A stretch of 38,816 nucleotides of DNA. Origin: Alphaproteobacteria bacterium (lineage in GTDB: Bacteria; Pseudomonadota; Alphaproteobacteria; Rs-D84). A program made the translations under genes and the position numbers. A model generated the notes under the pieces. It was not told the origin of the DNA, did no database searches, and saw only the letters and a program-made list of their open reading frames with translations. The stretch is taken from assembly GCA_009784275.1 (NCBI GenBank), contig WRCA01000003.1, positions 1 through 38,816 of the forward strand. The letters run 5' to 3'. Each line of letters begins with the position of its first letter. The stretch's first letter is position 1. Shown in pieces: positions 1 through 9,999 of this stretch.

Positions 1-116
1 AAATAGACGCCGCTGCTTCGCGGTGAATACTAAAAACATCATCTATAAACAAAAACTCGCTCGCTGTATATTATACAGCTTCGCTCCTTTTTATTCATAT
101 CTAATATTTTTATTAT

Positions 117-1124
117 TCATCGTGATCCGTATAAATTTGGATTACAGGGTCTTACCTCTTTATCCGCATATTTTTTAATATAATATTTCAACCTTATCAA
201 GTGCTTTATCTTATGAATTTTGCTTAAATCCCTGGGCATCCTCAACCAACCTACACGATCGATATCCGCAACCAAGTTCGCAAAAGCCCTTTTTACATTG
301 TCGGGGTGCTTGCATCGCCGTATAGTCCGCAGGAAATTTTTGGATTCTTTGAATAAGTGATCTGTTATGAACCGAGTTTCAGCCCTAGGCGCGTCTTTCC
401 ATACATTATAAATCGCACGAAAAACTGTATTATAGTCTTGAAAAGTCTTCTCGGAATATATTCTCCAAGTACTGGAAGAATAGTTATAACAGACATAATT
501 GTAAAGCGTCACATCAAGAAAGCAAAGTTTTGGTTTTTTACGAAACAGCTCTAATATAAACGCATTGTCTTCAAATATAACGCCGTTGATATATCGGGTC
601 GCGCCAAGGAAATCTCTTCGGAATAATTTGTTACAGCTGCTGTTCATGGTACCTTCGCCATACATTTTTACAGGATTGTCTGTAATTTCGAATGATATGG
701 CGTCAAAATCTTGGTAAAGAGCATCAGCAACCTTGGTGCCAAGTTCAAATAAATGTTTAATTCGCCAACTAACTATATCGGTGTCATGCTTTTTTGCGAA
801 ATGTAGCGCTATCTCCATCGTCTGGGGATGAATAAAGTCGTCCGAGTCCATAAACATGATGTACTGCCCGCGCACAATATCCAGTGCAGCGTTTCGGGCC
901 GCGCTTTGTCCGCCATTCTTTTCAAATTTCACCAACTTTATGCGCTTGTCTTTCACAGCATAGTCATTGGCCATGTTCAAAGTATTATCCTGGCTGCCAT
1001 CGTCTATTATTATAAACTCAAAATTCTTAAAGGTTTGACGCAAAACCGAGTCTATTGACTGCGCAATATATTTTTCAACATTAAAAGCCGGCATTATGAC
1101 AGAAACTTCCGGTTGCTTATTCAT
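117..1124 (-). CDS. Family 2 (GT-A) glycosyltransferase
   Basis: N-terminus VSVIMPAFNVEKYIAQSIDSVLRQTFKNFEFIIIDDGSQDNT and MDSDD (DXD-like) motif typical of GT2. Confidence 0.92.
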   Translation of the reverse strand: MNKQPEVSVIMPAFNVEKYIAQSIDSVLRQTFKNFEFIIIDDGSQDNTLNMANDYAVKDKRIKLVKFEKNGGQSAARNAALDIVRGQYIMFMDSDDFIHPQTMEIALHFAKKHDTDIVSWRIKHLFELGTKVADALYQDFDAISFEITDNPVKMYGEGTMNSSCNKLFRRDFLGATRYINGVIFEDNAFILELFRKKPKLCFLDVTLYNYVCYNYSSSTWRIYSEKTFQDYNTVFRAIYNVWKDAPRAETRFITDHLFKESKNFLRTIRRCKHPDNVKRAFANLVADIDRVGWLRMPRDLSKIHKIKHLIRLKYYIKKYADKEVRPCNPNLYGSR

Positions 1125-1174
1125 TTACATAACCTGCATTGTGACACGGGCAGGATTATGCACCTTTATTCCGC

Positions 1175-2620
1175 TTATTTCAACTCTTTTTGGGGATTAT
1201 AGGCTTTTGTGCCCTTTCGGATTTCGAAATGCAGCTGGGGTTCGGCAACTTTCCCGGTTTTCCCGATTGTTCCGATCTTTTCTCCGCCTGCAACTTTGTA
1301 CCCCCTCTGAACATTCATTATGTCAAGATGGGCGTAAACTGTCATCCAGCCCCCGTTATGCTGAATTATGACAAGATTCCCCATACCTTTCAGCTCGTTC
1401 CCCGCATAGGCGACAACACCGCTTTCGGACGCTTTAACCACAGTGCCGGCGGGCGCGCCAATGTTTATCCCGTCATTATACAACCCGTTATTTTTGTATC
1501 CAAAATCCGACAGAATCCTACCGCGCACGGGCCAGGTAAATCTCATTGGTTTTACGGCATCCATCTTGGGCAAAGGCGCGACCGGCGCGCTGGAAATCTT
1601 CTTTTTCTGCTCGGCTATTTTCGCGGCTGCAGCTTTTTCTTTCTTTTCCAACTCAACCTTTTTCTTCTCTGCCTCTATTTTTTTCTTTTCGGCTTCTTCT
1701 TTTTGCTTTTGGGTCGCAGCGGTGGCTTTTTCTTTTTCAATCCGCTGTTTTTCAACTTCTACCTTTTTCTTTTCTTCTTCTAATCTTTTCTTTTCGGCAT
1801 TAAGTTTTTCCAGTTCTTTTTCTGCTGCCGCGGTTTGCTGATGCTGCGCGGCTGGCGCGGATCCTTGCACTTTTACACTTGCCGGCAAACGAAGCTTTTG
1901 TCCGACGGCCAGCGCATAAGGCGCAGATAAATTATTTTCATTAGCAAGGGAATTAATGTCCACGGAATATGCGCGACTGATGGAATACAAAGTATCCCCG
2001 GCCACAACCGTATGCATGCGCGCAGCAGGCAGGCGAAGCTTTTGCCCTACCCCTATCGCATAAGGCGCGGAAATTTTATTTTCTTCTAACAGATCACGTA
2101 ACGGAACATTATGTTTTTTGGAAAGCGAGTAAACAGTATCGCCTTTTTCAACAATGATAACCCCGACGGTCGGTGCAACCATTTCCGGCTTTGGTTCTTC
2201 CTTTGCCACACGCGCAGGTACAAGTAAAACATCATCAGGCTCTTGAACCAGGACTGGTGCTGATACCACGGGCACAGGTATTGGTTCAGGCGCCGGCGGT
2301 GGCGCGGGTTTTGGTTCTGGTTTCGGTTCCGGCTCTGGCGCAGGCGGCGGTGGAGGAGGCTTCTCTTCCGGTGTTTGAACAGGTTCTGGTGCTTTAGGGG
2401 CGGGCTTTACATCTATACTCTGCATCCTGCTTACATTATAATCATCTTTGCTGACATGCTGAATATACTCATCAATATTTGTGCCCGTCCCATATTCATA
2501 AACTCTGCTTTCTATTGGAATTGGTTTTTTATAGGATTCCTGTCCTGCCCATAAATCGTACGCCGGCAAAGCCAGCGCAAGGCACAAGGCACAAAGCACA
2601 GAGCATAGATTTCTTTTCAT
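1175..2620 (-). CDS. Secreted LysM (x2) / coiled-coil / M23 peptidase, NlpD/EnvC-like amidase activator
   Basis: Signal peptide, Pro/Glu-rich linker, two LysM motifs (VEKGDTVYSLSKKHNV, VVAGDTLYSISRAYSV), Lys/Glu coiled coil, C-terminal M23-like domain (HLDIMNVQRGYKVAGGEKIGTIGKTG..LHFEIRKG). Confidence 0.92.
   Translation of the reverse strand: MKRNLCSVLCALCLALALPAYDLWAGQESYKKPIPIESRVYEYGTGTNIDEYIQHVSKDDYNVSRMQSIDVKPAPKAPEPVQTPEEKPPPPPPAPEPEPKPEPKPAPPPAPEPIPVPVVSAPVLVQEPDDVLLVPARVAKEEPKPEMVAPTVGVIIVEKGDTVYSLSKKHNVPLRDLLEENKISAPYAIGVGQKLRLPAARMHTVVAGDTLYSISRAYSVDINSLANENNLSAPYALAVGQKLRLPASVKVQGSAPAAQHQQTAAAEKELEKLNAEKKRLEEEKKKVEVEKQRIEKEKATAATQKQKEEAEKKKIEAEKKKVELEKKEKAAAAKIAEQKKKISSAPVAPLPKMDAVKPMRFTWPVRGRILSDFGYKNNGLYNDGINIGAPAGTVVKASESGVVAYAGNELKGMGNLVIIQHNGGWMTVYAHLDIMNVQRGYKVAGGEKIGTIGKTGKVAEPQLHFEIRKGTKAYNPQKELK
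2575..2609. repeat. Five degenerate heptamers in signal-peptide codons of LysM/M23 gene
   Basis: gcgcaag gcacaag gcacaaa gcacaga gcataga. Confidence 0.85.
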
Positions 2621-2673
2621 ATCTTGAAATTATACCATAAAATAATAAAAAAGTCGCGACAAAGCCGTGGTTT

Positions 2674-3399
2674 TTATGCCTTTTTTTCCTTCTTCATAAA
2701 CAGCACGGAGATTTCAAACAAGGCCCAAAGCGGCAGAGCCAACATCAATTGAGAAAACACATCCGTAGTCGGTGTTGCAATCGCTGCGATTATGAAAATT
2801 ATAACGATAGTATAGCGGCGGGATTTCACGGCGGCCGCCCTGGACAATATGCCTATTTTGTTCAATAGCACCAAAACCAGCGGCAGCTGAAACGCCAAAC
2901 CAAATATCTTCAAAAGATTGATTACAAAATTCAAATAATTGCTGACAACGGGCATGAAAGCTGCGGGCACAGGCGCGGTTTGATTCATTTCTACAAAAAA
3001 TCCAAACGCAACCGGAAACATAAAATAATAAGCGAATGCTGCGCCCAACAAAAACAAAGCGGGCGACAAAATAAGTATCGGCGCAATAAGCTTTTTTTCA
3101 GGTTTGTGCAATGCGGGGGCGATAAATGCCCAAATCTGCCACAGCAAGAAAGGAACTGTTGCAAATATTCCGAACAAAGTGGCCAAGTCGAACTGTATAA
3201 ACAGGCCATCGGTGATATTTGTATAAAGCATCTTGCCTTCGCCCCAAACGGAAAGCAGCGGTTGGGTAAGAAATTCTTGAATATACGGCGCCAACACCCA
3301 TCCCACGCAAAACGCGCCGATAAACCATACAAGACACCAGATTAACCGCCGGCGCAGTTCTACAAAATGCTGAAGAAGGGTCATCTTCGCTTCGTTCAT
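2674..3399 (-). CDS. tatC: Sec-independent translocase TatC
   Basis: N-terminal LLQHFVELRRRL, multi-TM, PFLLWQIWAFIAPALHKPEKK. Confidence 0.96.
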   Translation of the reverse strand: MNEAKMTLLQHFVELRRRLIWCLVWFIGAFCVGWVLAPYIQEFLTQPLLSVWGEGKMLYTNITDGLFIQFDLATLFGIFATVPFLLWQIWAFIAPALHKPEKKLIAPILILSPALFLLGAAFAYYFMFPVAFGFFVEMNQTAPVPAAFMPVVSNYLNFVINLLKIFGLAFQLPLVLVLLNKIGILSRAAAVKSRRYTIVIIFIIAAIATPTTDVFSQLMLALPLWALFEISVLFMKKEKKA

Positions 3400-3722
3400 G
3401 ATTTACGCTTTACGATTTTGGATTTATGATCTGATTTCGCCTTCACACTGGCAGCGCGCTTTACACGCTTACGGGGCAATGGTTCTGCAAACGCGCTCAT
3501 TACATCATCCGTGGTCTTTTTTACAATCTCGTCTATTGGCAACTCGCGCTCTACCTGTTCTTTTATCTGCTCGGTCGCGTCTGTGATTTTCCAGATCAGT
3601 TCCCTAATTGTCTTTACCGCACGCGCAAGAAAGCGCGCAACATCAGGCCAATTCTTTGGGGGAATCACTGCCATCGCGACTATGGCTATTACTAAAAATT
3701 CTGCAAAGCTAATCCCGAACAT
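3396..3722 (-). CDS. tatB: Sec-independent translocase TatB
   Basis: MFGISFAEFLVIAIVAMAVIPPKNWPDVARFL; ATGA overlap with tatC. Confidence 0.88.
   Translation of the reverse strand: MFGISFAEFLVIAIVAMAVIPPKNWPDVARFLARAVKTIRELIWKITDATEQIKEQVERELPIDEIVKKTTDDVMSAFAEPLPRKRVKRAASVKAKSDHKSKIVKRKS
3400..3434. repeat. Degenerate heptamers forming the 3' end of tatB
   Basis: gatttac gctttac gattttg gatttat gatctga. Confidence 0.75.
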
Positions 3723-4587
3723 TTTGTCCTATCCCCAGCACCAGCGACGGATCAACCGGTGTTTGTTCCCAGTTGATCTGAAAATGCAGATGAGGACCGC
3801 TAGATTGCCCCGTGCTTCCGACCAGACCGAGTATCGTATTTTTATCAACCGTATCGCCGACTTTTGCTTTTATCTTGCTTAAATGTAAGTAGTGCGAAGT
3901 TATTCCGTGCCCGTGCGATACTATGACTATATTGCCGTTCATATAATGGCTTGCCGCCAAAATCACTTTGCCTTTTCCGGCGGAATAAACACTATCGCCA
4001 GACTTTGATTTAAAATCTTCGCCCTTATGCCAAGACTTCACTTTTTTATTATAAACGCTAGCAAGCCCGTAAACATCCGATTTTTTGTTCTCCATCCCTT
4101 TCGGAATTTCCAGATCCATAAAATATAATGCAGTATCTTTCAACGCAGCCGCACGGGCCGCTTTGACTTCAGCTGTTTCTCGTTTTATCCGCTTTTCAAT
4201 TTCGGGCGGATATTCGATAAAGTCATTTGAAACTGTTACTTTTCGTTCTCCGTACTTCCTTTGCTCTATCGGATAAGCATAATCCATACAATTTTTTTGT
4301 TTGCAGAATTTCAAGCGCAAAGTATCCGGCGCATCACGATCAAGACCTATTACGAATACCCCATTCATAGAGACATTTTTGTCTCCTATATAAACTTCCC
4401 AGCCATCCGTTTCGCCATATAATACCCCGCCTTGCTGCGCCACGCCGCAAATCACCGGGGTAGATTCCAGAATTCCGTGCACATTGCAATTCGTCCCGTC
4501 TCCCGCCATCACAGGGAAAAATAGAAGCACCTTCAGAAGCCATCCGAAAACAATTTTCCCAGAACAAGATACTAATAATTTCTTCAT
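3709..4587 (-). CDS. M23 family metallopeptidase (secreted)
   Basis: HKGEDF...GHGITSHYLHLSKIKAKVGDTVDKNTILGLVGSTGQSSGPHLHFQI. Confidence 0.92.
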   Translation of the reverse strand: MKKLLVSCSGKIVFGWLLKVLLFFPVMAGDGTNCNVHGILESTPVICGVAQQGGVLYGETDGWEVYIGDKNVSMNGVFVIGLDRDAPDTLRLKFCKQKNCMDYAYPIEQRKYGERKVTVSNDFIEYPPEIEKRIKRETAEVKAARAAALKDTALYFMDLEIPKGMENKKSDVYGLASVYNKKVKSWHKGEDFKSKSGDSVYSAGKGKVILAASHYMNGNIVIVSHGHGITSHYLHLSKIKAKVGDTVDKNTILGLVGSTGQSSGPHLHFQINWEQTPVDPSLVLGIGQNVRD

Positions 4588-5255
4588 GCTTCACTCAAAT
4601 GTTCGGCGCAGTATTCGCCAACAAACATAGCTTCTTTTTCTATAACATTATTCTTCCAGCCTTCTTCATGCAATTCTTTAATTTCTTGGTCATTCTTGTA
4701 CATATCGAACGGAACATACGAAACGTAATTGTTACTGGCGGATTCAACAATAGACAACGGAATCGTGGATTTACCGGAATCTTGCAACAAATGCGTGAAT
4801 TCGTGAACGCACATCCTTACAGTGCTTTCTATATCTTCCAATCCCGAATTGCCGGTTCCCGCATTGAAAAATATTATTTCTTTCTCTTCCCATCTGGCCC
4901 AGGCTTTGATCTTTGTTTCCTTATCTTCAAACACAATTCTGATGATTTTTAATTCCGGGGCATAGCGAAACAAGACTTCATATATCTTTGATATGACCGC
5001 GCGCTTTCCATTGGCATCAAGATTTTCATAATCGGAAATCTCTGACCTGAACGCACTGTCTTCGCGTAAAGCGGAATTCAAAAAACAGCTTATTTCTTCG
5101 GCAAGCGCGTAAATTTTTTCCGGAAAGAAATAATCGTGCACAAGTGATTTGTGAAATTCTATCATATATTTCAATGTCTGAATAAGATCATCTCGGCTGC
5201 GCCATGGCTTGCCATGGCATATATCACGCCAATATTGCAATTTTCCTTCATTCAT
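4584..5255 (-). CDS. Uncharacterised protein with HExxH zinc-metallopeptidase-like motif
   Basis: CVHEFTHLLQDSG; start set at MNEGKLQYW (8-nt overlap with the lolA stop), ATGA overlap with the downstream M23 gene. Confidence 0.75.
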   Translation of the reverse strand: MNEGKLQYWRDICHGKPWRSRDDLIQTLKYMIEFHKSLVHDYFFPEKIYALAEEISCFLNSALREDSAFRSEISDYENLDANGKRAVISKIYEVLFRYAPELKIIRIVFEDKETKIKAWARWEEKEIIFFNAGTGNSGLEDIESTVRMCVHEFTHLLQDSGKSTIPLSIVESASNNYVSYVPFDMYKNDQEIKELHEEGWKNNVIEKEAMFVGEYCAEHLSEA

Positions 5256-5862
5256 AATAAGAATCACCGCCGGATGTGGACGCAGTCTTGTGCCGCTGAA
5301 TTTGGAAATAATTCTTTGCAAAATCAGTCTTGGTCTTCAAACCTGAAAACGCAACATCAACCTTGGCGCCAGTGGCATCAGTAACTGTCCAAGACCGCAG
5401 TTTTACTGGCGACTGGTCAAACACCACCAGCATGTTGCCCAAACCTTCGGAATCCTTGATATGCATTCTTAAGCTGAAAGTGTCTTTGTCTTTGTTTGTT
5501 TCCGTTACAACTATGTCCGCGGTTCTTAAATTTATATTCTTCCTAACTAATATCCCCGCCGGCGTAGATGTTAATGGCACAGTGGTAATCTGATCCAAAG
5601 ATTTATCAAAGAAATATAAATCCTTGCCATCTGAAATCAGCTGTATTGGGGACTTGTTGTAATCCAGCCGAACCTTGCCTGGCCGCAGCATTGAAAAGAG
5701 CCCGGTTTCTTTCTTACCTTTTGCCGTTTGGGTAAATTCACCAGTCAAACCAGTAACTTCATTCAGATAAGTTTCTGCCCGCTGCACCAGATTTTTATCT
5801 ACTTCGGCCATCGCAGACACAGATACAAACACGGACACAATAAATATAAATATTTTTTTCAT
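5248..5862 (-). CDS. lolA: Outer-membrane lipoprotein carrier protein LolA
   Basis: Signal peptide; LTGEFTQTAKGKKETGLFSMLRPGKVRLDYNKSPIQLISDGKDLYFFDKSLDQIT. Confidence 0.9.
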   Translation of the reverse strand: MKKIFIFIVSVFVSVSAMAEVDKNLVQRAETYLNEVTGLTGEFTQTAKGKKETGLFSMLRPGKVRLDYNKSPIQLISDGKDLYFFDKSLDQITTVPLTSTPAGILVRKNINLRTADIVVTETNKDKDTFSLRMHIKDSEGLGNMLVVFDQSPVKLRSWTVTDATGAKVDVAFSGLKTKTDFAKNYFQIQRHKTASTSGGDSYYE

Positions 5863-5877
5863 AGGTTATCCTTTCCT

Positions 5878-7614
5878 TTAAACCGCCACATCTTCAATAA
5901 TGAATTGCGCGCTGACACGACCATTGTATTCATTTTCTTTCAATTTGCCCAGCAGCTTTATTTTACGGTTTATATTCGAATCGTCCAACAAAAATTCTCC
6001 GACTTTTGTGGCCGTAAGATTAAAGCCCGCGAATTGCAGCATATCGCCCTTGCTGGTACGAATATTCCCGCGAATATGATCGCCATTTCCCATGGTGCTC
6101 GCCCAGGCGATCGTCCCGCCGTTTAGAATCAATAAAGGTTCTGGATTCCCTTGTCCAAATGGCGCCAGGTATGATAATTCCCGCACCAGATTCATCCCGG
6201 CGGCAGATGCATCCAGCTCTGCATCTGCAACAGTTTCATTGCTGGATTCGATGCCTTTTAACTGCTCCATAACCGCCGCTTCCAAGAATTCGCAAAACGC
6301 GGTTTCATTTTCCGCCGGCAAGGTAAATCCCGCGGCCGCCGCATGCCCGCCACCTTCGGATAACAACCCTGCGGACAGCGCATCATGAATAATCTTCCCC
6401 AGATCAACGCCGGGAATCGAACGCCCAGATCCATTTATAACATCACCCGATTTCGTCGCGACAAGCGATGGCATTTCGTATTTGTCTTTAAGGCGTCCCG
6501 CAATAATACCCATAACTCCGCCATGCCAGTTATCACCACACAGCATCAGGCTGCATTTTCCAGATGCGCAACATTTATCCGCCATATCGATGGCTGCGGT
6601 CATTATGCGGTTTTGAATATCCATCCGTTCTTGATTCATCTTGTTCAGCTTTTCAGCCAAATCCCGAGCAATTAAAACATTATCGGTTAGTAACAATTCC
6701 AAAGAAGGCGCGGCGGAATCAAGACGTCCCGCAGCATTAAGGCGCGGCCCAATTGCAAACCCGGCCGCGTAAACAGATGACTTTTTAACGCCGGCAATTT
6801 CCATCAAAGCACGCAAACCTATGTTCTGCCGAAGGTCCAGAACCTTCAAGCCGGTCGCAACAAACGCACGATTTAATCCGATGAGTGGCATAGTGTCGCA
6901 AATAGTACCCAGCGCAACAAGATCAAGGCAATCCATCAAATTCATATTTTGCGTTTCGCGTCCTGCGTTCCGCAATTCGCGATTCAGCGCAACCAGAAAC
7001 ATAAACGCAACGCCTACACCCGCCAGATAATTAAGCCCAGATCCATCATCCGCGCGCTTTGGATTAACAATCGCATCCGCTGCGGGCAAGTTTCTGTCAG
7101 GATTATGATGGTCGGTTATAACAACTTGCATGCCCAGTTGCTTGGCGAGCGCGACTTCATTTACTCCGCTGATTCCGCAGTCGACAGATATCAGAACTTC
7201 TGCGCCCTGCTCTGCAAAATCTTTTATGGCATCAGCATTTAAACCATATCCTTCGACCTCACGATCCGGCAAGTGCCACACCACTCCCACATCGATTGCG
7301 CGCAAATACTTCACCACTATCGCGGTGCTGGTTATACCATCAACATCATAGTCGCCGAATACTGCTATCTTCTTGCCGGCAATTATGGCATCAGAAACTA
7401 TACGTGCCGCCGCGTCCATATCTTTTAAGACATATGGGTCAGGCATTGATTCTTTGATGGCTGGATTAAGGAATTTTTGAATCTCGACCGATTCGGTTAT
7501 CCCGCGGTTACTCAAAATCGCACGAATCAAATCATTATCTTCGCTTTGCGGCGATGAATCTACCGCCAACACCCATGCCTTCCCCAGCATGGATTCTTCT
7601 ACTATCGTTCTCAT
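5878..7614 (-). CDS. recJ: Single-stranded-DNA-specific exonuclease RecJ
   Basis: DHH motifs: IAVFGDYDVDGITSTAI, ISVDCGISG, VVITDHHNP; GSGRSIPGVDLG. ORF could start at an upstream GTG (7656). Confidence 0.95.
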   Translation of the reverse strand: MRTIVEESMLGKAWVLAVDSSPQSEDNDLIRAILSNRGITESVEIQKFLNPAIKESMPDPYVLKDMDAAARIVSDAIIAGKKIAVFGDYDVDGITSTAIVVKYLRAIDVGVVWHLPDREVEGYGLNADAIKDFAEQGAEVLISVDCGISGVNEVALAKQLGMQVVITDHHNPDRNLPAADAIVNPKRADDGSGLNYLAGVGVAFMFLVALNRELRNAGRETQNMNLMDCLDLVALGTICDTMPLIGLNRAFVATGLKVLDLRQNIGLRALMEIAGVKKSSVYAAGFAIGPRLNAAGRLDSAAPSLELLLTDNVLIARDLAEKLNKMNQERMDIQNRIMTAAIDMADKCCASGKCSLMLCGDNWHGGVMGIIAGRLKDKYEMPSLVATKSGDVINGSGRSIPGVDLGKIIHDALSAGLLSEGGGHAAAAGFTLPAENETAFCEFLEAAVMEQLKGIESSNETVADAELDASAAGMNLVRELSYLAPFGQGNPEPLLILNGGTIAWASTMGNGDHIRGNIRTSKGDMLQFAGFNLTATKVGEFLLDDSNINRKIKLLGKLKENEYNGRVSAQFIIEDVAV

Positions 7615-7693
7615 TACACATATCTTTTTTTTATTATCAAAGGAATAGTACACCACAAATTATACGGGGGCAAATAATTATTTACGGGTGATA

Positions 7694-9328
7694 TTATTGG
7701 AATAACAACGGCATAATGCCATCCATAATCGCACCGGCAGTCGGCGCCGCATTCCAAGCCGCGGTACGCAGACCATAGGTTGACTCGGTCCCTTTCGGCT
7801 CATCTAAAACAACCATCATAATATATTGCGGGGATTCGATCGGGAATATCGCGGTGAATGAGGTCAAATTTTTCTTTGTATCGATTTTTCCGTTTACCCG
7901 TTTTTCCGCAGTCGCGGTTTTTCCGCCGATATTAATACCTGCAACACGGGCGTTCTTTCCGCTGGTAGTTTCCGCAATCTTGAACATTATCTTTCGTATC
8001 GAATCCGAAATGTTGGGCGAGATGACGCGGGTGCCTGACATCTCGCCAATCGGGCGCTTCATAATAGTAGGTTTTACATAAAATCCGCCATTCGTTACCG
8101 CATTAACTGCCAATAAAACATGCATAGGCGTTACAGCTATGCCATGTCCGAATGCCACAGTGGCACGCTCTACCGGTCCCCACTTGTATGGCATTAATGG
8201 CTTTTCTGTCCGACCGAATTCCAAATCCAGCGCACTGTCCATGTTCAACCGTTCAAAGAATTCCCGTTGAGTGTTTGGCGGCAGCTCCAGCGCGATCTGC
8301 ACCGACCCGACATTGCATGAATGCAGCATAATTTCGGCCACGTTCAAGTGTGGACGCGGCGGCTTGAAACTGGCGACATCGCGAATCACTGCGGACACAC
8401 GTCCGTTTTTATCCAGAATCTTATAGGGTTCTTTTATATAATACTGTTTGTTCAGTCCGATTCCTGTCTCCATCGCCATGGCGGTATTAAAGACTTTGAA
8501 TATCGATCCCATTTCAAAAACACCACGCATAGGATGAAACATTCGATTTGCTTCACTATCTGATTCGCGGGATTCAGGATCAAAGTCCGGCAATGACACC
8601 ATCGCTATCATTTCCCCTGTCCTGGAATTCATCAGCATTCCCATCGCAGCATGCGCGCCGTATTTTTGCATGGCACCAGACAGTTCCCGATAAAACACGG
8701 TTTGAATTCTGGCATCGATGGATAAAATCATCGGGCTTTGGTCTTCGGATAAACGCTTGTCCCGCGATTTTTCTATACCTTCCAAGCCATGCCCATCGGT
8801 ACCGATAAAGCCGACAATATGAGAAGTTAACCGACGCTTTGGATATTTCCGCCATTCAGTTTCTTCGACATCCAAACCTTCGATGCGCGCGGCCTTTATC
8901 GAAGCGCGTTGAGTTTCAGTTGCGAACTTCTTCAAATAAATAAATTTCTTGCCAGACCTTATCATTTCCAAAGCCCCTGACACCGATATCTCTGGAATAA
9001 CATCATGAATGCTGGCGGCGGCATAGTCAAAGTCTTGAATCTTGCCAGGCCGCAAAGTTATATGACCAGAAATTATGTTCTTTGCCAGAATTTCGCCATT
9101 GCGGTCCAAAATATCCGCGCGACCGGATTCCCAAGAATTGTGCCCTATTCCCATACGAGTACGATTGGTGCCTTGGATACCCAAAAACAAAGTCCATGTT
9201 ATGAAAACAGTGAAAGCGATCGTAAAAACAGAATAAACCCAGCGCAAGCGCCGACGCGTGTCGAATGCCATACCGGGCGCGCCGCGCCCACCTATATTTT
9301 GCAAAATATCGCGCCCTACTTCGAACAA
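7694..9328 (-). CDS. ftsI: FtsI-type penicillin-binding protein (class B transpeptidase)
   Basis: Single N-terminal TM, RADILDRNGEILA, GSIFKVFNTAMAME (SxxK), SCN (HSCNVGS), KTATAEK (KTG-like). Confidence 0.92.
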   Translation of the reverse strand: MFEVGRDILQNIGGRGAPGMAFDTRRRLRWVYSVFTIAFTVFITWTLFLGIQGTNRTRMGIGHNSWESGRADILDRNGEILAKNIISGHITLRPGKIQDFDYAAASIHDVIPEISVSGALEMIRSGKKFIYLKKFATETQRASIKAARIEGLDVEETEWRKYPKRRLTSHIVGFIGTDGHGLEGIEKSRDKRLSEDQSPMILSIDARIQTVFYRELSGAMQKYGAHAAMGMLMNSRTGEMIAMVSLPDFDPESRESDSEANRMFHPMRGVFEMGSIFKVFNTAMAMETGIGLNKQYYIKEPYKILDKNGRVSAVIRDVASFKPPRPHLNVAEIMLHSCNVGSVQIALELPPNTQREFFERLNMDSALDLEFGRTEKPLMPYKWGPVERATVAFGHGIAVTPMHVLLAVNAVTNGGFYVKPTIMKRPIGEMSGTRVISPNISDSIRKIMFKIAETTSGKNARVAGINIGGKTATAEKRVNGKIDTKKNLTSFTAIFPIESPQYIMMVVLDEPKGTESTYGLRTAAWNAAPTAGAIMDGIMPLLFQ

Positions 9329-9340
9329 ATTATCTCCTGC

Positions 9341-9634
9341 TTAAGCCCCTTTCGGAATATCTGTCGCGTTTATATTTTTTTTAAAGCCTATGGATTCGAA
9401 TCTGGGATACATCTCGGATACTACGCTGCGTAAAACCTCCGGTCGCACCAGCCCCGCCAAGCGCGCTTGGGCTTCGGCTGTTTCCTGTTGAGTCCTTACC
9501 GTCGCCGCATTCAATCGCGCCAACGACCGCGTCTGCGCGCGAAAGCAAACCTGCAAGGTGGCGCCCAAGACAAACATTGCCGCCAGCATCCCAACGCCCA
9601 ATTGGAAAATTTTCTCATCATCTTTCATTGGCAA
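9341..9634 (-). CDS. Small bitopic coiled-coil membrane protein, FtsL-like by position
   Basis: One TM plus short helical periplasmic region directly upstream of ftsI. Confidence 0.6.
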   Translation of the reverse strand: MPMKDDEKIFQLGVGMLAAMFVLGATLQVCFRAQTRSLARLNAATVRTQQETAEAQARLAGLVRPEVLRSVVSEMYPRFESIGFKKNINATDIPKGA

Positions 9635-9642
9635 TCAGTATA

Positions 9643-9990
9643 TCATAAATCAGTTGTCAGTTCTTTAATTATTCCTTCTACTCCGTTCAATCGCCCAGCG
9701 CCTAGATTAAGTTTCAAAGATCCAAATTCGGAACGCAAATCAGAAATTCCATCGTTTGCCATGGCCAGTAGAATCATAACGATTCCACGAACAAGGGCTG
9801 AATCTGCATCGCCGTAAAATATCCCATTATCATGGCATATTTGCACACGCGATGCACAACCACGAACTTCTGTGCATAGGGCTGACCCTGGGATTGGGGA
9901 TAGCCGCATGCCCAAGTCCATCACAAATTCCAACCTGTCCACCGGATCAGTAATTTTATTCAAGATGTTTTTTATTTCGAGATACTTCAT
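9643..9990 (-). CDS. sufE: SufE-family cysteine desulfuration protein
   Basis: VRGCASRVQICH active-site Cys context; next to sufS. Confidence 0.92.
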   Translation of the reverse strand: MKYLEIKNILNKITDPVDRLEFVMDLGMRLSPIPGSALCTEVRGCASRVQICHDNGIFYGDADSALVRGIVMILLAMANDGISDLRSEFGSLKLNLGAGRLNGVEGIIKELTTDL

Positions 9991-9999
9991 ACATTCCCC

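Noticed and set aside
63-79. gctgtatattatacagc palindrome at left edge
   Set aside because: Perfect 8-bp arms but short, AT-rich and near the window edge; cannot assign a role.
1190-1841. Phe/Ser-rich plus-strand ORFs opposite the LysM/M23 coiled coil
   Set aside because: Antisense of Lys/Glu-rich coiled-coil codons, no independent evidence.
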